Shown here: positions 25,986-35,565 of the stretch, one piece after another
How the letters are laid out: each line of letters begins with the position of its first letter
How positions within the stretch are numbered: position 1 is the stretch's first letter
Source of the DNA: Paraburkholderia largidicola
Lineage (GTDB): Bacteria; Pseudomonadota; Gammaproteobacteria; Burkholderiales; Burkholderiaceae
Direction of reading: 5' to 3'
DNA: 64,000 nt
Assembly: GCF_013426895.1 (NCBI RefSeq)
Contig: NZ_AP023175.1
Coordinates: forward strand, 496,001-560,000
Notes under the pieces: generated by a model
Told to the model about the DNA's origin: nothing
What the model saw: only the letters and a program-made list of their open reading frames with translations
Database searches by the model: none
Made by a program: the position numbers and the translations under genes

Positions 25986-26986
25986 ATATCGGCATCGCCA
26001 ACGACCTGCCGCTCGCCGTCGAGGCGCTGCGCCGCGTGATCGCGCTGCGCTCCGAGCATCGCGTGTTGTGGGTCGCCGCCAATGGCGAAGAAGCCGTCGA
26101 TTTCTGCGCCGCCCAGACGCCGGACGTCGTGCTGATGGATCTCATCATGCCGAAAATCGACGGCGTGGAAGCGACGCGCCGCATCATGGCGCGCACGCCC
26201 TGCCCGATCCTGATCGTGACCAGCAGCGTCGGCGCGAACACGTGGCGCGTCTACGAGGCGATGGGCGCGGGCGCGCTCGACGCCGTCGATACGCCGACGC
26301 TCGGCGGGCGCGGCATCGGCGAGTCCGCGCTGCTGATGCTGCAGAAGATCGACCAGATCGGCCAGTTGATGGACAAGCCCTGGGCGCCGCGGCAAACGGC
26401 CATCGCGCCGCTCACGCGCGATGCGCAGCGGCTGGTGGCGATCGGCGCGTCGGCAGGCGGGCCGGCCGCGCTCGCGACCGTGCTGGGCAGCCTGCCCGCG
26501 GACTTCGCCGCGCCCATCGTGATCGTGCAGCATGTCGACCAGGTGTTCGCCGACGGCATGGCGCAATGGCTCGACGGGCAAACGCCCGTTGTGGTGCGCA
26601 CCGCGCGCGAAGGCGAGTTGCCGGCGGCGGGCGTCGCGCTGCTCGCGGCGACCAACGATCACATGCTGCTGACACAGAACGGCGCGCTGCACTACACTCG
26701 CGAACCAGCCGACATGCCCTACCGTCCGTCCGTCGACGTGTTCTTTCATAGTGTCGTCGAGCATTGGCCCGGCGAGGCACTCGGCGTACTGTTGACGGGC
26801 ATGGGCCGCGACGGCGCGATCGGCCTGAAGGCGATGCGCGCGAAGGGCTACGACACGATTGCGCAGGACGAAGCGACGAGCGCCGTCTACGGCATGCCGA
26901 AGGCGGCCGCGACGCTTGGCGCGGCGCGCCGGATTCTGCCGCTGGGCAGCATCGCCGGCCAGCTGACGGCGTTCGCGCGAAGATGA
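25982..26986 (+). CDS. wspF: CheB-type receptor methylesterase
   Basis: A 334-residue protein starting at ATG 25982, overlapping the wspE stop. An N-terminal receiver (phospho-Asp in [13 protein letters not shown]) is joined to a CheB methylesterase with the Ser in [12 protein letters not shown], His in [11 protein letters not shown], and Asp in [12 protein letters not shown]. It removes methyl groups from WspA and so damps the pathway; loss of WspF activity in Pseudomonas gives constitutive WspR activity and wrinkly colonies. All active-site positions look intact, so the system should not be locked on. Confidence 0.94.
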   Translation: MNIGIANDLPLAVEALRRVIALRSEHRVLWVAANGEEAVDFCAAQTPDVVLMDLIMPKIDGVEATRRIMARTPCPILIVTSSVGANTWRVYEAMGAGALDAVDTPTLGGRGIGESALLMLQKIDQIGQLMDKPWAPRQTAIAPLTRDAQRLVAIGASAGGPAALATVLGSLPADFAAPIVIVQHVDQVFADGMAQWLDGQTPVVVRTAREGELPAAGVALLAATNDHMLLTQNGALHYTREPADMPYRPSVDVFFHSVVEHWPGEALGVLLTGMGRDGAIGLKAMRAKGYDTIAQDEATSAVYGMPKAAATLGAARRILPLGSIAGQLTAFARR

Positions 26987-27071
26987 GTGTGCGCAACGCA
27001 GCAGGGGTAAAGACAGAAGCAACGGGGCATTCGATGCAAGAGCGGCACGCAATGAAACACCGAGACAACGC

Positions 27072-28220
27072 ATGACCAGCATTTCCGACAGGGGTACGCA
27101 CATGGACTTCGATCAAATCGGGGCACGGGACCAGGGGGGTTCCACATCGACGTCGGCCGACCGCGCGAATGCCGCGCTCGAAGCTGCGCGCGCCGCGCTG
27201 GAAACGGCGGCGCTGTCCGACGTGCCGATCATGGTGTTGCTGGTCGACGACCAGGCGATCGTCGCGGAAGCGGTGCGGCGCGCGCTCGCGAACGAGGAAG
27301 GCATCGACCTGCACTACTGCGCGAGCGCCGACGAAGCCATCCACGCGGCCACCCACACGCGCCCCACGGTGATCCTGCAGGACCTCGTGATGCCCGGCAT
27401 CGACGGCCTCACGCTGGTCAAGGCGTATCGCACCAACACGAAGCTGCGCGACGTGCCGATCATCGTGCTGTCGACCAAGGAAGAGCCGACCATCAAGAGC
27501 GCGGCCTTCGCGGCGGGCGCGAACGACTATCTCGTCAAGCTGCCCGACCGGATGGAACTGGTCGCGCGCATCCGCTATCACTCGCGCTCGTACGTGAACC
27601 TGCTGCAACGCGACGAGGCGTACCGCGCGCTGCGCGAATCGCAGCAGCAACTGCTGGAAGCGAATCTCGAACTACGCAAGCTGACGCAATCGGACGGGCT
27701 GACAGGGCTGTCGAACCGCCGTTATCTGGATGAATATCTGAGCGCCGAATGGCGGCGCGGCATGCGCGCGCAAACGGAAGTGTCGATGTTGATGATCGAC
27801 GTCGACAACTTCAAGCCGTACAACGACACCTACGGCCACGTCGCGGGCGACGAAGTACTCAAGCAGATCGCGTCGACGGTGGAAGGCTGCCTCGGCCGGC
27901 CCGGCGATCTTGCCGCGCGTTTCGGCGGCGAGGAGTTTGCGGTCGTGCTGCCGGGCACGTCGGCGGGCGGCACGCGCCTGCTCGCCGAGAAGATCCGGCT
28001 CGAAATCGAAGCGCTGCGCATTCCGCACGCGGGCTCGTCGTCGGGGCAGTACGTGACGATCAGCGTCGGTTGCGCCACGCAGGTGCCCGCGCCCGACGCG
28101 CCGATGACGACGCTGATCGAAGCCGCCGACCTCGCGCTGTATCGCGCGAAACGCGATGGAAAAAATCGCGTGGCGGCGACGGAAGGCGGTGTGAACGAAA
28201 CGCGCTCGACGGCGCAATGA
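27072..28220 (+). CDS. wspR: Diguanylate cyclase response regulator
   Basis: A 382-residue protein read from ATG 27072; an in-frame ATG at 27102 has a somewhat better GGGGT upstream. It has a receiver domain ([18 protein letters not shown], phospho-Asp in [12 protein letters not shown]), a coiled stalk ([20 protein letters not shown]), and a GGDEF domain with active-site GGEEF. The inhibitory I-site RPGD stands five residues before it, as required. It makes cyclic-di-GMP when phosphorylated by WspE. The long match to Pseudomonas WspR through [20 protein letters not shown] makes the name secure. It ends the operon. Confidence 0.95.
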   Translation: MTSISDRGTHMDFDQIGARDQGGSTSTSADRANAALEAARAALETAALSDVPIMVLLVDDQAIVAEAVRRALANEEGIDLHYCASADEAIHAATHTRPTVILQDLVMPGIDGLTLVKAYRTNTKLRDVPIIVLSTKEEPTIKSAAFAAGANDYLVKLPDRMELVARIRYHSRSYVNLLQRDEAYRALRESQQQLLEANLELRKLTQSDGLTGLSNRRYLDEYLSAEWRRGMRAQTEVSMLMIDVDNFKPYNDTYGHVAGDEVLKQIASTVEGCLGRPGDLAARFGGEEFAVVLPGTSAGGTRLLAEKIRLEIEALRIPHAGSSSGQYVTISVGCATQVPAPDAPMTTLIEAADLALYRAKRDGKNRVAATEGGVNETRSTAQ

Positions 28221-28256
28221 CTGCGTACCGTCTGGCGCTCGCTTGACGCGGCCTCG

Positions 28257-29474
28257 CTAACCCGGCTTGCCGTCCGCGCGCGGCCGCATCAACGGCAGCG
28301 CGTAGGCGCCCGCGTAGATCGCGAACGCGGCGATCCAGCACGCGCCCGCGCTCCAGATCCACATCTGATAGTGAACCGGCGCAACGAGCGGCCCGACGAT
28401 CCGCAATGTCGAGCCCAGCGTGACGAGCGCATAGCTCGCGATATCGCGCGTGTCGGCGACGAGCGGCCTGCCCGTATGACCGCGCGCCGTGCGCGTGATC
28501 ATCGCGATGATCGCCCCGCCGATCACGCCCGCCGTGAATGCGTGCGTCGCGACGGAATGCGTCACGAACCCGAGCGCGCTCAAGCCGAGCAGCGCGAAGC
28601 CAACGGGCATCCATGCATAGGCGATGTGAAGGATCAGCAGGATGGCCGGTCCGCGCACCTTGTACGACCGCCAGCCAATGAGCCGCGTGCAATGGATCGC
28701 GCATGCGGTGAACGCGAGTGTCGAGACGATGGCGGCCGGCAACGCGGCTGCGTCGGCGAACAGCGCGCATAGCGTCAGCGGCGCGGCGCTCCACTCCACC
28801 AGTTTCCAGCGGCGCGTGACGAAACCAGGAATTGCATTCGACGTGAACATCGGAATCACGCGTGCGCCGATCACCGAGACCAGCAGCACCACGATGTCCG
28901 CTGCAGCGTAGAGACAGCGCAGCGCGAGATCGGGATGCCCCAATTGCGTCAACACATGGAAAGCGGCGTTGAGCGCGGCGAACGTCAGCAGCACGGGCAC
29001 CAGAAAATAGTTACGCCGGTTGCCCGCTTTCATCAGCACGCGCAGCAGCGTGAACGCAACGGCAGGCAGAAACGCGCTGTCGATCAGCGCAGCGGGCACG
29101 GCGGGCCCGCTCCACACCAGCACGCGCGCGGCGAGCCACAGCAATGTGAGCGCGGCGAGCGCGCGGTGGCTGGTCGTCTGCATGCCCGTCCATGCGCGTA
29201 CCGCGGTCAGCAGGAAGCCCGCGACGATCGATGCCGCGAAGCCGAAGACCATCTCGTGTGCGTGCCAGCCGATGGGGTCCAGTTTCAGCAGATAGCCGCC
29301 CATGATGGGTACGCCTGCGAGCATGAGCAGCCACACGGTCAGTGCGAGTGCGGCGAAACCTGCGCCTACCAGGTAGAAGGGGCGGAAGCCTAGATTGAGG
29401 AGGGCAAAACGCTGTGCGGGACGGTAGCGTTCGGGTGGTGGGACGAAGGCGACGGTTTTCATCTGGTGACTCAT
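28257..29474 (-). CDS. nnrS: NnrS family haem-copper membrane protein
   Basis: A 405-residue, very hydrophobic protein with about twelve membrane segments, starting at ATG 29474; ATG 29462 is possible. The opening FALLNLGFRPFYLVGAGFAA and the HAHEMVFGFAASIVAGFLLT segment with paired His are diagnostic of NnrS, as are MFTSNAIPG and THAFTAGVIGG. NnrS proteins are linked to nitric-oxide stress and denitrification regulons, but no NO reductase or NnrR-type gene is nearby. It is convergent with wspR, 36 bases apart. Confidence 0.9.
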   Translation of the reverse strand: MSHQMKTVAFVPPPERYRPAQRFALLNLGFRPFYLVGAGFAALALTVWLLMLAGVPIMGGYLLKLDPIGWHAHEMVFGFAASIVAGFLLTAVRAWTGMQTTSHRALAALTLLWLAARVLVWSGPAVPAALIDSAFLPAVAFTLLRVLMKAGNRRNYFLVPVLLTFAALNAAFHVLTQLGHPDLALRCLYAAADIVVLLVSVIGARVIPMFTSNAIPGFVTRRWKLVEWSAAPLTLCALFADAAALPAAIVSTLAFTACAIHCTRLIGWRSYKVRGPAILLILHIAYAWMPVGFALLGLSALGFVTHSVATHAFTAGVIGGAIIAMITRTARGHTGRPLVADTRDIASYALVTLGSTLRIVGPLVAPVHYQMWIWSAGACWIAAFAIYAGAYALPLMRPRADGKPG

Positions 29475-29696
29475 GGGCGGGATTGTCTCAGGTGACGATG
29501 CAGGCTTTGTGCCAATGCTGAGGGGCCTTTGCAGGCCGTGTGCTTTTTCCGGGATGAGTCATTTTCACTGGGGTCGTTTTGACCTGTTGGCGGGTCGGTT
29601 CAACTCGGGCGTGATGCGGTTTTGTGTTTTTTTTGTTTTTACTGGCATCCGCGTTATGCCTACGTGCTTCAAGCGTTGCCCCTGTGCGGGGCGGCA

Positions 29697-29730
29697 CCTA
29701 CTTTTCTTTGCCGCCGCAAAGAAAAGTAGG
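29697..29730. repeat. Perfect 15-bp-stem hairpin, left end of the element
   Basis: CCTACTTTTCTTTGC (29697-29711) and GCAAAGAAAAGTAGG (29716-29730) flank a CGCC loop. Confidence 0.9.
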
Positions 29731-30208
29731 CAAAAGAAAGCGGCTCACACCGCCAGCTCGTGTGTCTGCCTGAGGGACCCCAACCGGTCTTATGCTTCAC
29801 ACGGCAACGTCTCTGCTGGCGCTCGTTGCCAACGCTTCGAACCGATGCCTCACCCGCTTCAGACACCCGCACAAGAGCCAGCGGCAGCGAATGGTATGTG
29901 CCGCCCAGGTGGCAAACTGTGTGTAGGTTGTCGCGTTGTATAGCGTGGCGCTCTTACAGGGTGGAACGCGTGCGCTATCTGTCCGAAGTGAGGCGTGTGA
30001 GGTACTACGGCCTGCACACAGTTTGCCACCTGGGCGGCCGTGGACTATCTGGCATGGCACGCTGTGATGCGGGTGCGTGAAGTGGGTGAGGCGTACTGAG
30101 AGGACGTTGGCAACGGGCGCGGACTGGCGCGTTACCGTTTGAAGCGTAAGACCGGTTGGGGGCCCTCAGGCAAATACTAGAACTCGCGGTGTTAGCCGCT
30201 TTCTTTTG

Positions 30209-30242
30209 CCTACTTTTCTTTGCGGCGGCAAAGAAAAGTAGG
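30209..30242. repeat. Perfect 15-bp-stem hairpin, right end of the element
   Basis: The same 15-base arms as the left hairpin (30209-30223 and 30228-30242) around a GGCG loop, the complement of the left loop. Confidence 0.9.
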
Positions 30243-30337
30243 TGCCGCCCCGCACAGGGGCAACGCATGCGAACCAATAACATCACGCGGATGCCACCGC
30301 AAACCAAACCGGCAACTCCAGACCTCCACCAGGTCGC

Positions 30338-31396
30338 TCACGCCGACTCGCGCCCCACCAAGCTAAACCCAACATCAACAAACGCACGTTCCTGCACACC
30401 ATCCAGCCGATCGAGCAACGCGCGCGCCGCGCTCACGCCGATCCGCGTACCGTCGACACGCACCGTCGTCAGTTGCGGCGTCGTTTCCGTCGCGAACTCG
30501 AGGTCGCCAAACCCGCAGATCGCAAGACGCCCAGGCACATCAAGCCCCATACCCTTCGCCGCGCCGAGCGCACCAATAGCCAGCAGATCCGAGCCGCAAA
30601 ACACGGCATCGACATCAGGCGCGTCCTGCATAAGCTGAGGCAACGCTGCCTTCCCTGTGGCAACAGAACTAGGCGGCGCGACGATCACTTCCGCGACATC
30701 GATCATGCCTGCCTGAAAAAGCCGCTCCCGAAACCCCGCCCGGCGCGCAAGCGCCCGCACATCACTCGCTGAGATCAATGCGGGCCGCTTCACACCACGC
30801 GACAAAAACCGCTCCGCCACCGCAACACCAATCTGGTAATGCGAGAAGCCGACCAGCATATCGATCGGCGTTTCCGTCATGTCCCACGTCTCGACCACGG
30901 GAATGCCGACATTGCGCAACCGCTCGCGCAGCGAATCCGTATGCGCCACGCCCGTCAGCAGCACGCCTTCGGGACGGCGGCTCAACACCGTATCGAGCAG
31001 GCTCTCTTCGTTCGTATCGCTGTAGCCGCTCAGTGCGAGCAGCACTTCATAGCCCGCGCGCGACATGGTTTCGCTGAACACCTGGATGGTCTCGGAGAAC
31101 AACGAGTGCGCGACAGTCGGCACGATGGCCGCAATCAGCCGCGAACGCGCCGACGACAACCCGCCCGCAAGACGGTTCGGCACATAGCCGAGTTTCTGCA
31201 CGACCTGGCGCACGCGTTCGAGTGTTTCGGGCGCAACGGACTCCGGGTTGTTGAACACGCGCGATACCGTGATCGGCGACACGCCCGCCTGCGCGGCAAC
31301 ATCCGTGATGCGCAAGCCCTTCGGGCCGCCGCGCGTGCGACGCGCGGGCGCGGCCTTGAGATCGATCGATGCGTCGGTTGGCTTGGCGGTCGGCAT
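30338..31396 (-). CDS. LacI-family transcriptional regulator (gluconate-operon type)
   Basis: A 352-residue repressor starting at ATG 31396. It has an N-terminal helix-turn-helix (ITDVAAQAGVSPITVSRVFN, then NPESVAPETLERV) after a 27-residue basic extension, a hinge with the LAGGLSSARSRL segment, and a sugar-binding domain with DAVFCGSDLLAIGALGAAKG and LAICGFGDLEFA. It groups by eye with GntR/IdnR-like LacI members that sense sugar acids. It is the last gene of the minus-strand operon it probably controls; two CG-centred palindromes fitting a LacI operator lie upstream of the first gene. Confidence 0.92.
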   Translation of the reverse strand: MPTAKPTDASIDLKAAPARRTRGGPKGLRITDVAAQAGVSPITVSRVFNNPESVAPETLERVRQVVQKLGYVPNRLAGGLSSARSRLIAAIVPTVAHSLFSETIQVFSETMSRAGYEVLLALSGYSDTNEESLLDTVLSRRPEGVLLTGVAHTDSLRERLRNVGIPVVETWDMTETPIDMLVGFSHYQIGVAVAERFLSRGVKRPALISASDVRALARRAGFRERLFQAGMIDVAEVIVAPPSSVATGKAALPQLMQDAPDVDAVFCGSDLLAIGALGAAKGMGLDVPGRLAICGFGDLEFATETTPQLTTVRVDGTRIGVSAARALLDRLDGVQERAFVDVGFSLVGRESA

Positions 31397-31441
31397 GAGT
31401 GAATGAACGGATGACGTTGCGCGGCTATTGTAGCCAATGCG

Positions 31442-32767
31442 TTATTCGGTGACGGGCGCGCCGCCGACACTCTGCGCGGGCCGCCCGCTGCGCCGCAGAA
31501 CGAACATCGTCACGAACGCGAAGATCAGCATGCACGCGGCGGGAATCAGCATCGGCGCCTGCGTGCTGCCCGTGGTCTGCTTGACGAACGGCACGAGGTT
31601 CTGCGCGATAAAACCCCCGATATTGCCCAGCGAGTTGATCGCCGCGATGCCCGCCGCAGCACGCGCGCCGAACAGGAACTTCGGCGGCAGCGTCCAGAAG
31701 CACGGAATCAGCAGATACATGCACGGCGCGCCGAAGCACAACGCGACGAAGCGCAGCGTGTTAGTCGGCAAAAACACCGACGACAGGAAGAACACCATGC
31801 CGAGCAGCGCCGACGCGAGCATCGCGATGATCGCGCGATTGCCCGCGCGCAGTTTCGACGGCAGCCACGCGAGTACGATCGTCGCCATCAGCCACGGAAT
31901 GATGTTGAGAAAGCCGTTCGTCGTGTTGCTGACGCCGAAGCCTTTCACCAGCGTCGGCAGCCAGTAGCTCACGCCGTAGACGGAGATCGACAGCATCATG
32001 TAGTAGAGCGCCATGCCGATCACGCGCGGCTCGGTCAGCACGCTCAGGAGCGTGCCGTGACCCGCGGCGCTCTTGCGCGCCTGCGCACTTTCGCTGTCCA
32101 GTGTGCGCGCGAGCCAGTTCTTCTCTTCGTCGTTGAGGAACTTCGCTTCGCGCGGCGACGCGGGCAGGCAGAACAGCACGACGAGCGTCAACAGCACGGA
32201 AGGAATGCCCGTCACGATGAACACGAGTTGCCAGCCTTGCAGTCCGAGTAATCCTCCCTTGTCGAGCAGCCAGCCGCAGATCGGCGCGCCGACCATGTTG
32301 CCGAGACTGCTGCCCACCGTGAAGTAACCGAGCATCCGCACGCGATGCCGTTGCGGAAACCACAGCGTCAAATAGTAGATCACGCCGGGATAAAGCCCCG
32401 CTTCCGATGCGCCCAGCAAAAACCGCAGCACATAGAACATCGTCGCGTTCTGCGTGAACGCGAGCAGGATCGTCACGACGCCCCATGTGAACATGATGCG
32501 CGCCATCCACTTCGGCGCGCCGTACTTGTGCAGCAGCACGTTGCTCGGCACCTCGAAGATCAGGTAGCCGATGAAGAACAGCGACGCGCCTAGCCCATAC
32601 GCCACTTCCGACAACCCGAGACTGCCGAGCATCTGCAGCTTCGCGAAACTGATGTTCGAACGGTCGATATACGCGACCAGATACAGCAGGCCGAGCAACG
32701 GCATGAGCCGCAAGCCGAGGCGATTGATGAGGCGCGATTCGTCGATCGCGGAAGTGACGGTGTTCAC
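31442..32767 (-). CDS. MFS transporter, anion:cation symporter family, sugar-acid or carboxylate type
   Basis: A 441-residue protein with about twelve membrane segments. The GTG at 32767 is chosen since GGGAGA lies six bases upstream; upstream frame extension has no coding character. Features of the PhtA/TtuB/GudP group: LLYLVAYIDRSNISFAKLQM, YLIFEVPSNVLLHKYGAPKW, LLGASEAGLYPGVIYYLTLW. The operon partners (dehydratase, RraA-like protein, LacI regulator) point to a sugar acid as substrate. It is 70 bases after the RraA-family gene. Confidence 0.87.
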   Translation of the reverse strand: MNTVTSAIDESRLINRLGLRLMPLLGLLYLVAYIDRSNISFAKLQMLGSLGLSEVAYGLGASLFFIGYLIFEVPSNVLLHKYGAPKWMARIMFTWGVVTILLAFTQNATMFYVLRFLLGASEAGLYPGVIYYLTLWFPQRHRVRMLGYFTVGSSLGNMVGAPICGWLLDKGGLLGLQGWQLVFIVTGIPSVLLTLVVLFCLPASPREAKFLNDEEKNWLARTLDSESAQARKSAAGHGTLLSVLTEPRVIGMALYYMMLSISVYGVSYWLPTLVKGFGVSNTTNGFLNIIPWLMATIVLAWLPSKLRAGNRAIIAMLASALLGMVFFLSSVFLPTNTLRFVALCFGAPCMYLLIPCFWTLPPKFLFGARAAAGIAAINSLGNIGGFIAQNLVPFVKQTTGSTQAPMLIPAACMLIFAFVTMFVLRRSGRPAQSVGGAPVTE

Positions 32768-32837
32768 GGTGTCTCCCGGGCCCGGCTGCGTGCGCGCGGG
32801 CCTCGTTGTGCAGGTTGTCGTGGTGACGTCGGGCGCG

Positions 32838-33575
32838 TTACTTGTTCTGCGCTTCGCGCCACGCCTTGTAGGCGGCCAGCGTTTCCTCGTTCGGCGGATA
32901 GGTGCCGCGCAGCGGGCGTCCTTCGGCGATGCGCTGCTGGATGAACACTTCCAGCTGCTCCTGTTCGGTCGCATCGCGCGCGACTTCTTCGGCCATTTCG
33001 CGCGGCACGATCACCACGCCGTCCACATCAGCGACAACGATATCGCCCGGATACACGGGTACACCGCCGCAGGCGATCGGCACGTTCATGTCGACGGCGT
33101 GATGCTTCGCGAGATTGAGCGGCGCGCTCGCGCCCGCGCACCAGATCGGCAGTCCGAGTTCGGAGATCGTGCCGCTGTCGCGCACCGCCCCGTCCGACAC
33201 CATGCCCGCGACACCACGTTTGGCGAGGCGCAACGTGAGGATCGAACCCGTCGAAGCCACCGTGCGGTCGCCGCGGCAGTCCTGCACCAGAACGCTGCCG
33301 GGCGGCGCTGTTTCCACCGCTTTGCGCTGCGGATGGTCGGGGTCCTGGAACACGCCGACGTGATCGATGTCTTCGCGCGCGGGGATATTGCGCAGCGTGA
33401 ACGCGGGGCCGACCAGGTTCGGTGCGCCCGGCGCGGGCTTCACGAGCGGCGCGACGCCTTGCAGGAACACGTTGCGCAGGCCGCGCTTGAAGAGTTGCGT
33501 GGTGAGCGTCGCGGTGCTGACGTGACGGAGTAGTTCGAGCGCGTCGGCGCTCACGGTCGTTTCGGATGCAGTCAT
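32838..33575 (-). CDS. RraA-family protein (aldolase/hydratase-like)
   Basis: A 245-residue protein starting at ATG 33575. It belongs to the RraA/HMG-CHA-aldolase/MenG-like fold: GPAFTLRNIPAREDIDHVGV, a central MVSDGAVRDSGTISELGLPI and GDIVVADVDGVVIVP, which hold the metal- and substrate-binding Asp/Arg positions (G-x4-D/R-D). Members in sugar-acid operons act on 2-keto acids, for example as pyruvate aldolases; the RNase-inhibitor role of E. coli RraA is unlikely here. It lies 28 bases after the dehydratase. The substrate is not known. Confidence 0.8.
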   Translation of the reverse strand: MTASETTVSADALELLRHVSTATLTTQLFKRGLRNVFLQGVAPLVKPAPGAPNLVGPAFTLRNIPAREDIDHVGVFQDPDHPQRKAVETAPPGSVLVQDCRGDRTVASTGSILTLRLAKRGVAGMVSDGAVRDSGTISELGLPIWCAGASAPLNLAKHHAVDMNVPIACGGVPVYPGDIVVADVDGVVIVPREMAEEVARDATEQEQLEVFIQQRIAEGRPLRGTYPPNEETLAAYKAWREAQNK

Positions 33576-33603
33576 TTTCGTGTCGGCTGTGACGGTGTTC
33601 GTG

Positions 33604-35364
33604 TTAATGGATTTCCGGCTCGTTGTTGTTCGCTTCCTGTGCTTCGAGCGAAGGCGTCGTCAGTTTCTCTTCGAGGAAGTCGAAGTCGCAACCCTTGTTT
33701 GCCTGGGTCACGTGCAATTGATGCATCACGCCGAAGCCGCGTTCGAACGGACGCTTCGGCGGCTTCCATCCTTCCTTGCGCGCCGCGAGTTCCTGATCGC
33801 TGACGTCGAGGTGCAAGCGGCGCGCCGCCACGTCGAGTTCGATGATGTCACCGTCCTTCACGAGCGCAAGCGGCCCGCCGACGAACGACTCGGGCGCCAC
33901 GTGCAGCACGCACGCGCCGTAGCTGGTGCCGCTCATGCGCGCATCGGAGATGCGCAACATGTCGCGCACGCCCTGCTTCAGCAACTTCTGCGGAATCGGC
34001 AGTTGGCCCCATTCCGGCATGCCCGGCGCGCCGACGGGTCCGGCGTGTTGCAGCACGATCACCGAATCCGCCGTCACGTCGAGGTCGTCGCTGTCGATGC
34101 GCGCGGCCATGTCGCTGTAGTCCTTGAACACGACGGCCGGCCCGCGGTGCTTCTGCAGATGCGATTCCATCGCGGCGGGCTTGATCACCGCGCCATCGGG
34201 CGCGAGATTGCCCGTCAGTACCGCGAGGCCGTCGCGTTCGACCACGGGATTGTCGCGCTTGCGGATCACGTCGTCGTTGAAGATCTCCGCGCCCGCGATG
34301 TTCTCGCCGAGCGTCTGGCCGTTCACCGTCATCTGCGTGCCGTCGATCAGCTCGCCGAGTTCGGCCAGCAGCGCGCGCAGGCCGCCCGCGTAATAGAAGT
34401 CCTCCATCAGATACTGGCCGGCCGGGCGGATATTGCCGAGCACGGGCGTCACGCGCGCCAGTTCGTCGAAGCGCGCCGTCGTCAGATCGATGCCCGCGCG
34501 GCGCGCAACGGCCACGAGGTGCACGATCGCATTGGTCGAACCGGACATCGCGAGCACGGTGGTGACGGCGTTATCGAAGGATTTCGCGGTGAGCAGATCC
34601 GACGGCTTCTGGTCGGTCCACACCATCTCGACGATGCGTTGACCCGTCAGCGATGCAAACTGCGCGTGACGCGAATCGGCGGCGGGAATCGACGAGAAGC
34701 CCGGCAAGGTGAGGCCGAGCGCTTCCGTCGCGCTCGTCATCGTGGAGGCCGTGCCCATCGTCATGCAGTGGCCCGGCGAGCGAGCTATGCCGCTTTCGAT
34801 GCCCTTCCACTCGTCTTCCGTGATCTTGCCCGCGCGCAGCTCCGCCCAGTACTTCCACGTATCCGAGCCGCTGCCCAGCGTGCGGCCGTTCCAGTTGCCG
34901 CGCAGCATCGGGCCCGCGGGCAGATAGATGGCCGGCAGGTCCATGCTGATCGCGCCCATCAGCAAACCGGGCGTGGTCTTGTCGCAGCCGCCCATCAGCA
35001 CGCAGCCGTCGAACGGATACGACTTCAGCAGTTCTTCCGTCTCCATCGCGAGGAAGTTGCGATAGAGCATCGTGGTCGGCTTCTGGAACGGCTCGGCGAG
35101 CGTCATTACGGGCATTTCGACGGGAAAGCCGCCCGCCTGCCAGATGCCGCGCTTCACTTCCTCGACGCGCTGCTTGAAGTGCGTGTGGCACGAATTGATC
35201 TCGCTCCACGTATTGACGACGGCAATCACCGGCTTGCCCATGTAGTCCGACGAGTGATAGCCCATCTGCGCGGTGCGCGAGCGATGCCCGAACGAACGGA
35301 GGTCGTTGACGCCATACCAGCGGTGGCTGCGCAACTCTTCGGGCTTCTTGCGATTCGAGGACAA
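33604..35364 (-). CDS. IlvD/Edd family sugar-acid dehydratase (copy 2)
   Basis: A 586-residue Fe-S dehydratase. The start is the TTG at 35364, with AAGGAGA five bases upstream; the frame is open to an ATG at 35481 but that has no ribosome site and would add 39 residues over the operators. Cluster Cys: [20 protein letters not shown] and SPGHCMTMG. It is closely similar along its whole length to the copy at 9184-10938, including the first domain [20 protein letters not shown] and the terminal EPEIH. It is the first gene of an operon with an RraA-family protein, an MFS transporter and a LacI regulator, so it serves a separately induced sugar acid. Confidence 0.88.
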   Translation of the reverse strand: MSSNRKKPEELRSHRWYGVNDLRSFGHRSRTAQMGYHSSDYMGKPVIAVVNTWSEINSCHTHFKQRVEEVKRGIWQAGGFPVEMPVMTLAEPFQKPTTMLYRNFLAMETEELLKSYPFDGCVLMGGCDKTTPGLLMGAISMDLPAIYLPAGPMLRGNWNGRTLGSGSDTWKYWAELRAGKITEDEWKGIESGIARSPGHCMTMGTASTMTSATEALGLTLPGFSSIPAADSRHAQFASLTGQRIVEMVWTDQKPSDLLTAKSFDNAVTTVLAMSGSTNAIVHLVAVARRAGIDLTTARFDELARVTPVLGNIRPAGQYLMEDFYYAGGLRALLAELGELIDGTQMTVNGQTLGENIAGAEIFNDDVIRKRDNPVVERDGLAVLTGNLAPDGAVIKPAAMESHLQKHRGPAVVFKDYSDMAARIDSDDLDVTADSVIVLQHAGPVGAPGMPEWGQLPIPQKLLKQGVRDMLRISDARMSGTSYGACVLHVAPESFVGGPLALVKDGDIIELDVAARRLHLDVSDQELAARKEGWKPPKRPFERGFGVMHQLHVTQANKGCDFDFLEEKLTTPSLEAQEANNNEPEIH

Positions 35365-35374
35365 ATCAGTCTCC

Positions 35375-35390
35375 TTGGTAACGCTATCAT
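35375..35390. promoter_or_regulatory. LacI-type operator, proximal
   Basis: TTGGTAACGCTATCAT, a CG-centred imperfect palindrome just upstream of the dehydratase ribosome site. It shares the frame TGGTA-n-CG-Y-TATCAT with the site at 35466. Confidence 0.6.
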
Positions 35391-35465
35391 TTCTGGCCGC
35401 AAAAGCGCGCGGCGGGACATGACGGATTGTCTTTCCCGACGGCGAAATGGCGATGAGATGTGCGG

Positions 35466-35481
35466 ATGGTAGCGTTATCAT
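35466..35481. promoter_or_regulatory. LacI-type operator, distal
   Basis: ATGGTAGCGTTATCAT, with purine/pyrimidine symmetry around a central CG as LacI-family sites require. It lies 91 bases from the proximal site, close to a whole number of helical turns (about 8.7). Confidence 0.6.
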
Positions 35482-35531
35482 CGCGCTTCGTCCGCCAGGG
35501 ATAGTACGGAGAGGCGACGGAGAATCAGACT

Positions 35532-35560
35532 GAAAAGGCGCCGCGCAGGGAACGCCCTGC
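35532..35560 (-). terminator. Possible terminator of the EthD-like gene
   Basis: GCAGGG (35545-35550) and CCCTGC (35555-35560) form a short stem. Read on the minus strand, a TTTT run follows about nine bases later, so it is weak. Confidence 0.3.
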
Positions 35561-35565
35561 CCGCG

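Larger units (their letters stand above)
29673..30266. repeat. 594-bp imperfect inverted-repeat element with nested hairpins
   Basis: The terminal 39 bases (29673-29711) are repeated exactly in inverted orientation at 30228-30266. Inside lie further inverted pairs: AACCGGTCTTA (29782) with TAAGACCGGTT (30146), CGTTGCCAACG (29824) with CGTTGGCAACG (30105), and GCCGCCCAGGTGGCAAACTG (29900) with CAGTTTGCCACCTGGGCGGC (30019). Weaker similarity runs on to about 29643 and 30297. No transposase is present. Repeats with this hairpin are familiar from Burkholderia genomes, where mirrored hypothetical proteins are often predicted in them. Confidence 0.85.
29475..30337. other. Gene-free region holding a large inverted-repeat element
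   Basis: An 863-base stretch between nnrS and the LacI gene. Most of it is the inverted-repeat element 29673-30266. Frames can be read in both arms but they are mirror copies of each other, so I annotate no protein here. Confidence 0.7.

Noticed and set aside
29473..30307. Two facing proteins with the segment FFAAAKKSRQKKAA
   Set aside because: They are read from the two arms of the inverted repeat and are mirror copies of each other, without ribosome sites; they reflect the repeat, not genes.
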